A stretch of DNA of 64,000 nucleotides from Ursus arctos (taxonomy: Eukaryota > Chordata > Mammalia > Carnivora > Ursidae): the NCBI RefSeq assembly GCF_023065955.2, contig NC_079873.1, positions 11,856,566 to 11,920,565 of the forward strand, read 5' to 3'. Positions 11,781 to 25,400 of the stretch are shown here, piece by piece (the first letter of the stretch is position 1; each line of letters starts with the position of its first letter). The notes below the pieces were generated by a model that searched no databases, was not told the DNA's origin, and was given only the letters and a program-made list of their open reading frames with translations. The translations under genes and the position numbers were made by a program.

Positions 11781-14692
11781 ATTCCTATCAGCTGTCTCTC
11801 TACCAGATCTATGTGTGGTTGTGTCTTTCCAGATGGGTAGGTTATCTATTTCTGAGATTCAGCCATTGTAAATATAAATATATATTCGTATAGTAAAATA
11901 TTTCCCTTAAACAAACCCTTTTATTCCTCTTTATGGCCTCAAGTTGAGTAGTCTCAATATCAATTTTAATAAATAAAAATTCATTCACAGAGCACATTTC
12001 CTTTATTAATTTTGCTGTTCTTATTATTTATTTAATTCTGTTCTCTCAATAACCTTTTGGGCAGATAGGGCAAGTATTCCTTTTTAAAACTAGTTTATTT
12101 GCACTAAATGGAGACAACTTATTTCATGGGATTGCCTTCTCTCCGCTCTTACGAATCCCTGCACACCTGGGACCACACAATTAGCTAACGGTGGTGTTAG
12201 CATTAGAACCCAGGCTGTACAGGTAATACCGTGCATATACCATGTATTAATCTACTCCCATTGGGATCTGGAGCAGCGTCCCATCACCAAACACTTGAAT
12301 ATTTCTGCATTCAATATTGTTAAATACAATAAATAAAGATCATGAAGAGCATTGTATCTGTTGTCAGGTCAGGTGTTGCTGCCAAGTGCTTTTCAGAGGG
12401 TTTTGGAATTGGAAGTTGCAGATAAGGGACTGTAGTTATGTATTCCTCTAGCCCTGATGCTCTCTGCCACTATGTAAAGCAACTAATCGTTAATGTACAA
12501 TGACTACTTGCACACCTTTTTTCTCTTACTCCAAGGCTTTTCTACATAGCAAACCAATCTGCTGGTCAGCAGAGAGAACCATTAACCCCAAGTATGTTCT
12601 CCATCACCTTCATTGTGCACAGGATTTAATTCTCTTCTTTCTTTTACTACTATCAGCTCAACTACACTACACAAAATCACTCAATTTTTCACCTATTTAT
12701 TTCTTTCTCTCTCAACTTCTTTCAGAATGGTCAGGGAGGAGGAGGAGTAAAAGGACAAGACCATATCACAGAAAAGTCAAGAACAAAGAGTGTGTCAAAG
12801 AGGAGCGTAGGTTGCCCTATACTGTAAAATGACTCCAAGAGATTCAGGAGGGTGAGAACCAGGAAGCTGTGACTTTAACAACCAGAAATTCACTAGTGAC
12901 TTTGAGGAAGCAGTTTCCTCCAGGTTATGGGAATGGACTCCAGAATGCAAAGAGTTGGGAAGCAAGGGTATGGTGGTGAAGCCAAGATGGTGAACATAGA
13001 CCTAATTTTTAATGAGCCAGGATCAATGTCCTTCAAATGTCTTCAGAGTATCTATGAATTCCTTGTACTAGTTCCACGTGCTTTCTTATTCTTTCATTAA
13101 AACCTGTTTCTCCTCATGCACTGACAATAAAATACAAAGCTAGTTTCTTATTAAATCATCTTCTGTTTTCATTAAATTGCTGGCATTATAACAGTTTGTC
13201 TTCTAATATTTCATATCATAAATGTATAATACTTAAGCTCTATTATAGGTTAATATGCTCCTGTGAGCCGGCCTGAAGGCTGTCTTACCATGTATGACAT
13301 ATATTTATATGGAGAACATCTTTCCTAAATTCCAAGGAATTGGCTAGCAAACTAATAGCTTGAGCCATAAGAAATTGCCATTTTTGTAGTTCAAAAATGA
13401 TTACGTAGCAGGAATTTTATCTGATTCATACTTATAAGTTTTCAAATGCAACCATGATACAAACTGAATGTTGCCACAATAATTCATTGTTCACTAATTA
13501 TGGTGGGCTATGAATTAATGGTTTAGGATGACAAATGGAGTCCAGGGGGTGATTAAGACGTTAGTCTTAATTGAACTTTTGCTAACTTTTGCATATAAGG
13601 GCCCCTTGTTTAGCAAGACACTTGACAGTGACACTTCGAACTTGCCTGCCCATGGTGGCTAGTGTTCACCTTTGTTCTATACCATGCCCAGGAGCTCATG
13701 GTCTACCCTTTCCAATGGTCTTGGTTATGACCTAGCCCTGTTGTACTGGGAACGTACTTTCAGATTGGGTCAAAAGACATCAGACACTTGGGAAAAAAAA
13801 AAAACTAGGACCACTCTCTCTGGGTCTGAATAAATGTTTCTCTTCATCCAACACCCCACATCCATATTATTATATAATCACTAATTTTCAAAAAATATAA
13901 GTGACATCAAAGAGTAACTCTGGAAAAATTACATCCAGGGACAGAGTTGTCATTTCATTACTGACAAAATTCTCTCCTACTGCCCAGTACACTGGCACCT
14001 ATTTGCACCCTCTACTGCCCTCACTGTGCCATAATGAAGAAGAATTTAATGCTGTGCTTTATGAGTTGGCTCTTATTCTGTACCCATAACTGATATAAAA
14101 TTCTTTTTCAAGCAATGTTATAAAAATGAAGAGCAAAATAAATCAATAAATAACAACCAGAAACCATTCATTCATTCATTCATTCAACCCCAAATTCCCT
14201 AAAGTAGAATGGTATTCTTAGTAATAAGCTCAATATTGTCATAAATAATGAATGGGTCCCTTCTAAAATATTCTTCCTCTGTTTACATTTCCTGACCCTG
14301 GCATGATATTTTACATAGAGTGGACATTCAATAAGTTCTTGAGGCAGAAAGGAAGGAAGGAGCAAAGGAAAGATAGTAGGAAAGAAGGAGGAAAATCTTC
14401 CGTGCACTTGCTTATGTAATGAAGTTAATTAGACATGCAATATTTTTTAGGAAGAAAAACAAGATGCTAAATGGGAAATAAAATATTATGTTAAGGGGCC
14501 CCATGAATTTGAAATAAGGACTGGGAATTTGGACTCCTAATGGATTTTTTACTCTTTTTAGGTTCTTAACCTGCGTTCTCTCTTGTTCTTTGTTCCTCAT
14601 CCAGGAAAGATAAATGTGCATATTTCACTTGGTGATGTTCATATCTGGAATCCGATCATGGATCATTTGAAATGCAGGAACTCACCACATTC
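11781..14692. other. Intergenic, no recognised gene
   Basis: AT-rich. Apart from the CATT repeat I recognise no repeat family or exon. The ORF at 12500-12832 has no family likeness. Confidence 0.5.
14164..14187 (+). repeat. (CATT)n tetranucleotide repeat
   Basis: Five to six CATT units. Confidence 0.85.
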
Positions 14693-14895
14693 TTTTTTTT
14701 TTTAAGATTTATTTTTTTGAGAGAGAAAGGGAGTACGAGCAGGGGTGATGCAGAGGAAGAGGGAGAGAGAGAATCCCAAGCAGACTCCACGCTGAGCAGA
14801 GCCTAACAAGGAGCTCAATCCCAGGACCCCAAGATCATGACCTGAGCTGAAACCAAGAGTTGGCCACTCAACCTACTGAGCCACCCAGGCGCCCC
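14693..14895 (-). mobile_element. SINEC, left arm of an inverted pair
   Basis: Reverse-oriented: poly-T start, AAGATTTATTTTTTTGAGAG, and an end reading GAGCCACCCAGGCGCCCC. It sits only 22 bp from an opposite SINEC. Confidence 0.92.
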
Positions 14896-14917
14896 TGCAT
14901 TCTTCACTATAGTGATG

Positions 14918-15114
14918 TTTGGGGGCGCCTGGGTAGATCAGTCGGTTGTGTCTGACTCTTGGTTTCAGCTCCAGTCATGATCTCATGGATCATGAGATTG
15001 AGCCCCGTGTTGGGCTTCCTGCTCAGTAAGGAGTCTGCTTGTCCCTCTCCCTCTGCTCCTCCCCCCCACTCATAGTCTCTCTCTCAAATAAGAAAATAAA
15101 TCTTAAAAAAAAAA
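14918..15114 (+). mobile_element. SINEC, right arm of an inverted pair
   Basis: Head GGGGGCGCCTGGGTAGATCA, tail AAATCTTAAAAAAAAA. TSD TATAGTGATG at 14908-14917 and 15115-15124. Confidence 0.92.
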
Positions 15115-15124
15115 TATAGTGATG

Positions 15125-16729
15125 GTTGAATTGGTTAGTCCTTGTAGAAAACATGGAAGGTGAAACATCAAACCCCCCCCCACAAAAGTTACCTACATTT
15201 ACATTTCTTCTATGAAACAAATCCAAATATCACCATCCCACCTAATTTTTTCTTAAGTGATTTGCTTTTCAGATGCTTCTGTTTTTCCAGTTTCATTACA
15301 ATCTTGGTTAAGGACTTGGAGAGTGGAATGACAGCTATATTTCCACTTGCTTTACACCATTTTATTTCCAGTACATATCACCTCACAGTGTGCTCCCTTG
15401 TGACACATTACGGGATCATTAAATTAAAAATGAAAGGTGTGGTTGATGACTGACTGCTCTCTAATTACCCAGAGTGTTTGTCAAAGGCCATAGGCAGAAG
15501 GCATAAACCCCATTTTGCTGTTATATGGACTGTCAAGTTTATAGAACATTTCTGCTGCATAGAAAACTTCCCCAATAAGGATATCTAGTGGAGCAGACTT
15601 TCGCAAGTGGAATCAATCCCCTCAGCCTCAGGATAAACAGACAGTGAAGAAAATGATCTAGTGATCAAACTGGTTCATCCCATGCTTTCAAAATAAGAAG
15701 CCTATCTGGGATCAGTGTCTCTCAACCTGTTGTCTCCCCATTATTGTGACTTTTTAGACATCTTTTCCTAATAGCTCATCCAGAAAATGTTAATATCATG
15801 GATATACTTTTTATACTCATCCAGAAAATGTTAATACCATAGATATACCATAGATATACATAGCACAGTGGTCCTTTGGAGGAGTATAAGCCATTATAAC
15901 ATCTAAACTTTTTTTCTCCCCACTAAGAATAATTTCCACCATCTTGAGAACACATGTTTGGGATTATGCTTGCTAGTACACATTGAATTCTGACGATGTT
16001 TCACCAATTCTATATGCAAAGCTACCCTATTCTGGAGTGTATGATTCAAGAAAATATAAGATAGAAAATGGTTCTTTAGCAAATCACATATTGTCAACTG
16101 AGAGAGCAAATCTCCTTCCTCTCCTAAAAATGAGGAAGCCCTAATAATAATAATAAAGAACATATGCTTCCCAAGTCAAAATGGTGTCCAAATCAAAAAT
16201 CTCACACCCACAATTTCAAACTCCTCCACATACAGGGAGAGGGGCAAGTTTTGCTCTCAGAAAGGATAAGACTACCAGCTTGCTACAGCTACTGTCTCAT
16301 TTACTTACTTATCAGCACACATTTATTGAGCTCTGTAGACTTTCAGCTCTGTGAGGGTGGGGATTGTGTTTGATTTTGCTCACCACTGTAGAATAAAGGA
16401 CAGAAAGAAGGAAGGGAGAAAGGAGGGAAAGAGGAAGACAAGGTACTATGCTAAGTGATTTGAACACTGTCTCCAAGAATATTTTATTTAGTGTGAAGAT
16501 ACAGATATGTAAAAACAAAGCAAAATATTATAATGATTTTCATTAAAAAGACACATAGTTATGATGAGATTACAAAGTAGTGGTTAATTCTATCTGGTTA
16601 GAGGTGGGGGGAAGTGAAGTAGGTTATGAGAATGTTCACGGAGACAGTATATTAAGGACTTTCGTAGGCCCTTAGGGTACTCTTGCCTGTATTGTCTCCT
16701 TCCTCCATAAAAACACATTTAAATATAAC
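15125..16729. other. Intergenic, no recognised gene
   Basis: AT-rich. Contains a short local duplication (CTCATCCAGAAAATGTTAAT at about 15776 and 15817). Confidence 0.5.
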
Positions 16730-17070
16730 ATAACTATGGTACAACAAGATGACTATAATTATCTGGGCAGTCTAGGAACACATTGCTGGGAGGTCCAGCA
16801 AAGACCTCCAGGAGGGGCAAGATGTTTAAGTGAGAGAAAGGCTAAGGACAAGCTTAAAGAGTGGCTGAGAGACAGGGAACAGTGTAGAGAGAACAGCTCG
16901 TTCAAAGGCCTGGAAGTGAGAAATCTGTTACGAGTAGATGAAAGAGAGTTAGAGAGACATAAAGAGGAGCACGGTGAGAGATTAGAGAGGAAGGTGTAGG
17001 TCAAACTGCAGCAGGTCCTGCCTATGTTTAAAAAGTCTGGCTTTATCCTAAAGATAATAAAAAGCCATTT
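16730..17070 (-). mobile_element. L2 LINE fragment, truncated by a SINEC
   Basis: Antisense L2 3' half: CAAAGGCCTGGAAGTGAGAA and CTGGCTTTATCCTAAAGATA followed by AAAAGCCATTTAAAAGC. Confidence 0.7.
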
Positions 17071-17086
17071 AAAAGCATCTATGTTA

Positions 17087-17249
17087 TGGGCGCCTGGGTT
17101 GGTTGAGCGTCTGCCTTCACCTCAGGTCATGATCCCGGGGTCCTGGGATGGAGTCCCACATTGGGCTCTCTCTGCTCTGCGGGGAGCCTGCTTCCCCCTC
17201 TCCCCCTGCCTGTGTTCTGTCAAATAAATAAATAAAATCTTTTTTTTAA
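17087..17249 (+). mobile_element. SINEC, internally shortened head
   Basis: GGGCGCCTGGGTTGGTTGAG lacks part of the usual CTCAGTCGG. It ends AATAAAATCTTTTTTTT. A perfect 16-bp TSD AAAAGCATCTATGTTA lies at 17071-17086 and 17250-17265. It is inserted at the end of an L2 fragment. Confidence 0.93.
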
Positions 17250-17654
17250 AAAAGCATCTATGTTAGGAACCAACAGGATCAAGTTTATATTTTGGATATT
17301 CATTCAAGCTACATTAGAGTCAGTGGACTGGAGAGGGTATGGTGGATATCCTGGGGGTCTACCAGGCCCCCTCTTTGAGGCCATGTACCCATCCCCAGCT
17401 TCTGGAAACAGTGGCTTTTGAAGGCTCACAGCTGATTCCTTCCATGGGAGTTGCCCCCAGCCATAGGGAACTACCTTTTCCAAGAGCAGACCCTCTCCCA
17501 GAGAGCACCCATGGCCATGACTGGCTAATGTGGAGATACAAAGGCCCAGCCACCTTATCTCAGTCAGGGACAACCTCAGCTCCTAAGCTTCTTGAAGGAT
17601 TGCCTGAAGCCTGTTGTAATCATGTTGCTGGTCACTTCTCCTCTGCCTAATCCT

Positions 17655-18235
17655 ACTCTATTAGTTTTCTATTGCTGCATAACACCTTACTGCAAACTCA
17701 CTGGCTTAAAAAAACACACATTTATCATCTCACAGTGTCCATGGGTCAGGAGTCTGGGCACATCTTAACTGGGTCCTCTACTCAGGCTGCATAGTGTGGA
17801 CCAGACGGCATTCTCATCTGGAGACAGTCTGACTGGGGAAAAATCCACTTTCGAGCTCACTCTAGTTGTTGACAGAGTTCATTTCCTTGTGGTTGAAGGA
17901 CTGAGGACCTCAGCTTCTGGGTGGCTGTTGGTCAGAGGCTGTCTTCAGAGCTGAGAGGCCACCAACAATTCCTAGATGCTGCTCACAGTCTCTTTCACGT
18001 AGGCTTTCCCAACATGGCCACTTAATCAAGCCAGCAAGGAGAGTCTCTAGAACAAGTCTGCTAGCAAGACAGACTCAAACAAAATATAAAGTAAGTGCAG
18101 GAGTAACATCTCTTCATCTTTGCTTATTCCATGCAGAAGTAAGTCACAGGTCCCATCCTCACTCAAGGAGAGGGGTTACATAAAGGTGTGAACATTAGGA
18201 GATGGCAGACATCTTAGAGTCTATTTGCCACACCT
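17655..18235 (-). mobile_element. MaLR-like (MLT1-type) LTR
   Basis: TAGTTTTCTATTGCTGCATA with CACTGGCTTAAAA at one end, and ACATCTTAGAGTCTATTTGC then CACA at the other, are typical of reversed MLT1-like LTRs. The middle is diverged. Confidence 0.55.
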
Positions 18236-18663
18236 GCCTTCCTCACTTCTTACAGGTGTATCTCCTGAGAGCACTCCTCAATAAACCTTCTGCCTGCAAT
18301 TACCCATCTTGGAGTCCATATCTGGGGAGTAACAATGGGGCAGGAAAGGGAGTTAGAAACTGTTGCTGTAACATCAACTATGGATGATAGCAGTAGGAGA
18401 CTGAGCAGCAAATTTTCTTTCTATTCATAAATGTATAATAATTTATTATTAGAAATTAGAATAGTCATGGCCTATCTGGAAGTAAAATGAAGTCTACAAA
18501 CTACAAGATGTCTTCAAGCAAGGATACACACAACAAAAATAATTCATTTCTAGGGTTGCAGAACAGATTACACATAACTAATAAAAATCAGGCTTACTAA
18601 TTTCCACAGTATGAAAATAAATCTCAGGCAACAGTCACATAATTAAAAAGAGATGATTAGCAC

Positions 18664-19302
18664 TTTATTAAATTCACAGAGATTGTACTTTTACAAATTG
18701 CAGAAATAGTCAACCAATAGGGCTGCCTTATTAGAGAATGATAGAGAATAAGTATTGGTATGATAACAGGATCAAATTCCACCTTGTGTATTGACACTCC
18801 CATTTTCATCATTCATATCCCATTTACAATCATTATATTTTCTTCTTGCTTAGTCACATACAGAGTGATAGAAAAATATTCAAAAAGGATCCATTTTCAA
18901 AGATTTTTACACCACATATGGGTATTCTTCACTGGAAAAATCTCTCTCCATAGGTCTTCAAAGTGTGAAAAAAAAAATATATATATGTACTGGTCTGACC
19001 TTATTTTCGGAAATGCTTAACACTAATGCACTTTTAAACCAATAACTAAAGACACCATATGACTACACCTATACATTGTGCTGTCAAAGAAATATTTTGG
19101 AATATTTTGAGTAGTCAACAGTTTATGATTCCGATGGTCTTCATGGGTATAAATGATGGCCTTTTACTTTCATGCACACGCAAAATTTCTCAGAAAAGAA
19201 TGGTGAAAAAAAAATAGATGATCTGCCCTTGATAATTTATAATGCTCAGCAGTTGCACGGAAACAAGTGTTGAGTTTCTTGGGGAAGCAAAACAGCAGCC
19301 CT
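18664..19302 (-). other. CLTRN: Probable CLTRN 3' UTR with polyadenylation signal
   Basis: Downstream of the CLTRN stop the minus strand is AT-rich and free of recognised repeats for about 640 nt. The first good AATAAA on that strand is at 18669-18664 (context TTTAATAAAG). A further AATAAA-like match lies near 18437. The cleavage site is inferred. Confidence 0.55.
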
Positions 19303-19459
19303 TCAGAGAGGGGTGAGCCGCTCATCCTCTGTCATGAAGGCATCGTTAATGTGCCCTCCCTTCGTGTCCAGAGGATCGCAGGGGATGCCGTTCTCAATTG
19401 TGATCATGTTTTCACACTTATCTTCAGTGTCATCCACTTCAGATGGTCCCTTGCTCTTC
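19303..19459 (-). CDS. CLTRN: CLTRN coding exon 6: cytosolic tail and stop
   Basis: After an acceptor ending CATTTAG the exon completes Arg171 and encodes 51 residues starting KSKGPSEVDDTEDKCENMIT and ending MTEDERLTPL, then TGA (19305-19303). The tail is acidic, like the human tail. Open reading continues upstream of the exon only as untranslated intron; the splice phase shows the true boundary. Confidence 0.97.
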
Positions 19460-22400
19460 CTAAATGCACATAAAAAGAATGATTGGGGTCTAGAAGAAGA
19501 AAGCCTGGTCTTCTGTATAAACATGGAGAGCAAGAGAGGGAAGAGGAAACTTAGAATGATGAAATAATTGATGACATTCTGTATTTTCAAATAAATTGCA
19601 AAGATCATAAAGAGCTAATGAAGTGAAAAGTTGCTACAAGATAAGAAGTCTGCATGGATGATATATAATATTGATCAGAACAAGTGTTTTTTTTTTAAGA
19701 TTTTATTTATTTGTTTGACAGAGAGAGACAGCCAGCGAGAGAGGGAACACAAGCAGGGGGAGTGGGAGAGGAAGAAGCAGGCTCATAGCGGAGGAGCCCG
19801 ATGTGGGGCTCGATCCCATAACACTGGGATCACGCCCTGAGCCGAAGGCAGACTTTTAACCGCTGTGCCACCCAGGCGCCCCAGAACAAGTGGTTTTATT
19901 TGGAATACTAAATATATATGAATATGTATATGAGTGAATATATACATTTATATGAATTAGTGTATTTGCATACACACATATACACATATACATTCACATA
20001 CACAAACTGCATTAAGGAATGTGAAGAAAATGTATGGTAACTTGGCAAGTTAAAAAATTTAGCTCTAGGAAAACAACAAAAATGGAATTTTAAAAAAGTA
20101 CTAAATTCCTCTCACAGGATTTGACAAATAGTCCGCAAATGTTGAGTGAAAATCAAATTGAAATGAGATATCAGGAAGCAAACACACTCCTTTATAGAAA
20201 AGAAGTAACCATTATAAACTGCAGGTTTCACTGCTCGGCTCTATTTGTTACAAAATGGTTGTCTTCATTTGTAAGTTGGGTTTTTGGAACTCAGAACACA
20301 TTTTACTAATCATATTACAACTCATGGCTAAAATTCCAGGTCATTAAAAAAAAAAAAAAGAAAAACCCCACCTCTATATATAAATCTTTGAGTTTTCATT
20401 CTCAGATTCTTTGTAGACTCTGCTAGCCCCACCCTTAATATTTCCTTGGAGTGTGGGACGCTGTAGCCTTGAATTCAAAGGGTCTTCCTGTCTTTTGTGA
20501 AGGACCGAGACACTGAGCCAATTATGCTTGATAACAAGAGATTAAAGATGAGGCATCATGGAGGCATGATTTTGGGCATGAGGCTCCCAGACTTGCCAGA
20601 GACTCTTTTGTCCCAGGAATCTGTGGAAACTTCAAAGAGGTTTGAATGGATCACACTGCTGGAATGGTGGGCATTGCTGTGGTGACCAGGATGGACTGGA
20701 CTCCCACCACTATGGAAGTTCTTTAGAACCTTCGTGAATCTCTGGTGAGTGAGGAGGTGGTAAAGATGCCCCAGTGATGACTGAGGTGGAGTTTCCTATT
20801 AGTCCTGCATGAGAGTCCATTTTAATGTGCTTTAAAGAATATGGTGGAGGAAGGGAGAGAAAAGAAAGAGCTTTTACAAAGGAATGACAACCATTATAGA
20901 AAGAGTAACAGAAATAGAAAATCACCAATATAATAATAATTGATTCCGATGAGGCTCATCAATGGATATCAACCACTGAGTAAGAGATGATTTGAGAACA
21001 GGGTATTCACACAGTCTCAGTCTACCACCCCCACAAGCAAGGTACTGATTATAGAGATATTTGTATTTTGTCAAGGAAGAAATCTGGTGAACATCACCAA
21101 CAATGAGACAAATTGACAAGTATCTCCAGATATGATGCAGTGAGATTTTATTTCTTTCTTTCTAAAATTCTGTGTTCTGTGTTCCTACCCCACCTCACCA
21201 CCATTTTTTTTTTTACTTGAATCTCTCAGGAGGAAGTAGTCAGACAAGTCCAAATTTTAAAATATGTTTTGGTGGGCAAAATACCCATACAAATTTTTTA
21301 ATATTTTATAAAACAGCTGATCTGGACTCAGCACAGAGTGGGCAGTCAAGTGATGTGCTTAGAGTTGGATGGACAGACACATGGATAGTTGGCTACCTAG
21401 ACAGACGGATGTATGGATCAATAAATGTAGATCAATGGCTGGTTGGCTGAATGATAAATTAATGGATGGATGGACTACTGCTGTAGGCAAAGTTACTCAG
21501 CCAGTAGCCCAGGGTGGATCTTGAATGGGTTCCAAAGAAAGAAAGAAAGAGAGAAAGAAAGAAAGAGAGAAAGAAAGAAAGAAAGAAAAAAGGAAAAAGA
21601 GAAAGATGAATATATACACACATAATATTTCTTGTAGCTCTTGTATTATTGCTTTTCCAAATGAATGGAGGAAAATACTTATTTTCCTACCCTAGGAATT
21701 AGGAGCTAGTATAGATTTTGCCAGGCTTTGCTGATGGTTTATTAGATAATTCCAAATAGCTGAGGTTCATTAAGAAAGGTAAAGTATCATTCCAATACTG
21801 TAGATCCCACTGTCATCGCTTGAAAGTATTTCGCCATTATATATATGTCACTGTCAGGTGTCACAATTTATCACTACAGGCCTAATGCTGGGTTAGAAGT
21901 CCGGGGTTCCTAGTCCCAGAGACCTAGGAAAGGATAAGCTGCTGTGTTTTTCCATCCTCAGGGTGAAGATACTCTACTGGCCATTCTAAGCTTTAGCCAT
22001 TAGCAATTAGGGCAGGTTGGGGTGAGCACAGTTTCATGTGATGAGAAGGTCCTACAGCCAGGTGAAATCACCTACTAGAGGACTAGAATACTTTGCCCCC
22101 CCTTCCTGTGGACAGGAGTATTGTTATTTTCCATGTACCCCAGAAGGCAAATGCAATTGACATTCTACAATCATCAATCATATCATTTCCATTCACAGTA
22201 CCCAACATTCATTGAATAACTATGTTTTGAGTAACTACTGTGTGTTTAAACAGACACAGTCCTTGTCCTAAAGTGAAAAGAAAGGACTTAATAATAGGGG
22301 AAAACTCCAAATTTCTCTCATCCTCCCTCCCATTTTTTATGGATCATAAAAAAGAGGAGTGATGTTTCAGTAGGGATGAAGCCCCAGTAAAAAATGTATA

Positions 22401-25400
22401 TTTATAAATTATCATCAAAAAATGTCTAGTTCATGCAATTTCCCCTACACTCACTCCTTACGGGGCTTGGAGTGAATAAGAATTCTCCACAACAATAAAC
22501 AGATTTTAAACAGTCAAATCTTACTCTAAAATTTGTGTATATAAGTATGAAATTCATATTACAAAAATCTCAGTGGATGGAGCATTCTAAAGTAGGTGGC
22601 AATGCAATGGGAGTCTTAGAAATGGACACTGCCAGTGTCTATTTGCTAGTTCCCTCAGTTCAGAAAGTGTTTTTATCAAGTTAGATGAAAAATCACAGAG
22701 AGCTGGACACATGCAGATCACTGCAAGGAATCTCACCTTCCTCTCCCAACCATAAAGAGAACTAATCTGTTAGGTCTCACAAAGGAATGGGGAAGAACTA
22801 AAAAGAAAGATGCAAGCAGACAAGGACAAGTTTGTCTTCTTTAGAAGAAGGATTTCTCAACCAAAACGATTCTGAGCGAAATGGCTGTGGAAATGTATCT
22901 AATGGAGCTGTGCCAGTGGCAAATTAGGTACATATTCTGCCATCGTGACCTTAGATCCAGTTGTTCAGAGTCTTGGCATTGACGGGCTTCGCAAACTGCA
23001 GTGTCAGTAACAGGCTGGCTGGCCATGATAAGCAGCTCAAAGGTTATCTAACAGTAATACGGCACTTTGTCACATTTCATAGTATGTACTATATTAAACT
23101 GATTCACTGCCTCTGCATTGCTCTTACTAACAATAAAACTTAACTATGCTTCTGGATCGTTCTGATTTGATGTTCTGCTAAAAACATGAATTCTTTTTCC
23201 TGAAAAATAAAATTGAGTGTTAATGACTTCTGCTGTTCTTGCAATGTCCGGCAGTTCAGGAAGATTTTTTAATTTTTTTTAAAGATTTTATTTATTTATT
23301 TGACAGAGATAGAGACAGCCAGCGAGAGAGGGAACACAAGCAGGGGGAGTGGGAGAGGAAGAAGTAGGCTCATAGCGGAGGAGCCTGATGTGGGGCTCGA
23401 TCCCATAACGCCAGGATCACACCCTAAGCCGAAGGCAGACGCTCAGCCGCTGTGCCACCCAGGCACCCCAGGAAGATTTTTTTAAAAAGTAACTAAAATA
23501 CCTGAAACTAGTTCTTCAAAACCTTGCGAGTAGATACTTCTCATAAATCCAGACAGAAGAGGGGCAACAGAGGGGACAAAAAAAATACCGGGTGACTCTC
23601 AGAGCTAAGGGGTGTTGAGGAGCAGGGTGTGCTCCAAATAAAGTAGTGGCAGGGCACCTGGGTGGCTCAGTTGCTTAGGCATCTGTGTTCAGGTCAGGTC
23701 ATGGTCCCGGGGGGCCTGGGATGGAGCCCTGAGTTGGGCTCCTTGCTTAGCAGGGAGCCTGCTTCTCCCTCTCTCTAGGCTGCTCCCCTTGCTTGTGCTC
23801 TCTCGCGCGCGCCAATAAATAAATAAGTAAATAAATAAATAAAATCTTTAAAAAAAAAGATAAAGTAGTGGTGGCTGAAAGTACAAAGAATATTTCGGTC
23901 TCCCTTCAAACAAGATAGGGCTGAGGAGCCAAGGCCCAAGGATGGCCAGAAAAACAACAAAGGATAGACAAATATGACTTTGAAACAGAGCAGAATTAAT
24001 TATTGGGGAATGAGACCTATCCTCATAATCAGTATGGATACTTCCTGGGGAAAATGTCAGTATTACTGGAATGATTTCAGTGGGCATTGCAGTCCAGTCA
24101 GATTGATGGGCTTTGGGATCCAGCCTATCTGGTTTTAAACATGGTTACTACTAACTTTCTGACCATGCGACTATAGGCAGGTTACTTTATGTCTGCCATG
24201 TGGTAGTGATAATAATAATAATTAGTATCTACTACATGACAGAAACCAAACAAAGTGCTTTGTATACATCATCTCATTTAATTGCTATTGCAATATTATA
24301 AAGATTTTATTATTATTCCTGTTTTTCTTTTTTTTTTTTTTACAAAAGACTTTATTTATTTGAGAGAGGGAGCACAGAGGGAGAGGGAGAAGCAGACTCC
24401 CTGCTGAGCAGAGAGCCCAATATGAGGCTTGATCCCAAGACCCTGAGATCATGCCCTAAGACGAAGGCAGATGCTTAACCAACTGAGCCACCCAGGTGCC
24501 CGTTATTATCCCTGTTTTTCAAATGAAGGAGCTAAAACTCAACTATGTAAAGCAGCTTATCTTTGAGAATGGAACAAGATTGGTGAAACCAGTGGACCTA
24601 TAACTCTACTTAATCTCCCCAGGCTTCACTCAAAACCCACATTTGACTCCTATTGAGTATGTACATTTAAGAACAGAGAAGGAAAACAATTATTAGCTCT
24701 AACATTTCTGATTTTATTTACACATCTTTTTTTAAGACTACTGACTTAATTAAAACTTTAAAAGAATGTGAAGTTTCAGTATATGAAAATGTTGGCTGAG
24801 CCCCATCCCCTTGTGTGAAAACCAGAATTTGTAGAAATTAGAAATCTAAATGTATTTCTGCTTACTGCTGACCTTATAGGAATAGAAATAAAACCAGAAA
24901 TAAGCCAAATGAATGTACTAATGACTCTGCTCAACTGTGATCATTAGCTAGGATTCAATGTCCTGAGTCCTTAACCTGGCTTTGTTACCAAGTGCAAGAC
25001 TATAATCTCCTTGTAGGAAGGGACCATCCATGTTATCTGTGTATATATCTTCCCTGATAAATACTAGAGCTCCCATTACAGAATGGATGGTCAATAAAGG
25101 AATAAGATATTTTTTACCTCTTTTGGGCCTTGGCTTCTGGAGAGATGAATTTAGAGCACTTTCCAGTGTATACAGCACTTGTGTGTATTCTCTAACTTTG
25201 TCTTCTCATCATCATAACTATTTAAGAAAATATTATTATCCTCATTTTCCATATGTGACCTGCTCAAGATCACTCAGCTAATAAGCACCAGGGCCTGAGA
25301 CTGGAACCCAAAACCAAGAGTATCAATCCAGTGCTTTTTCTACTAAAACACACATCACATCAAGTGCATCACCATTGTCATTGTCACATCACCATCACCA

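Noticed and set aside
12500..12832. 110-codon ORF
   Set aside because: No family likeness, intergenic and AT-rich; consistent with chance.
1..18663. Possible ACE2 exons in the left part
   Set aside because: ACE2 is expected nearby by synteny, but I found no sequence I can assign to it; it is probably beyond the left edge.
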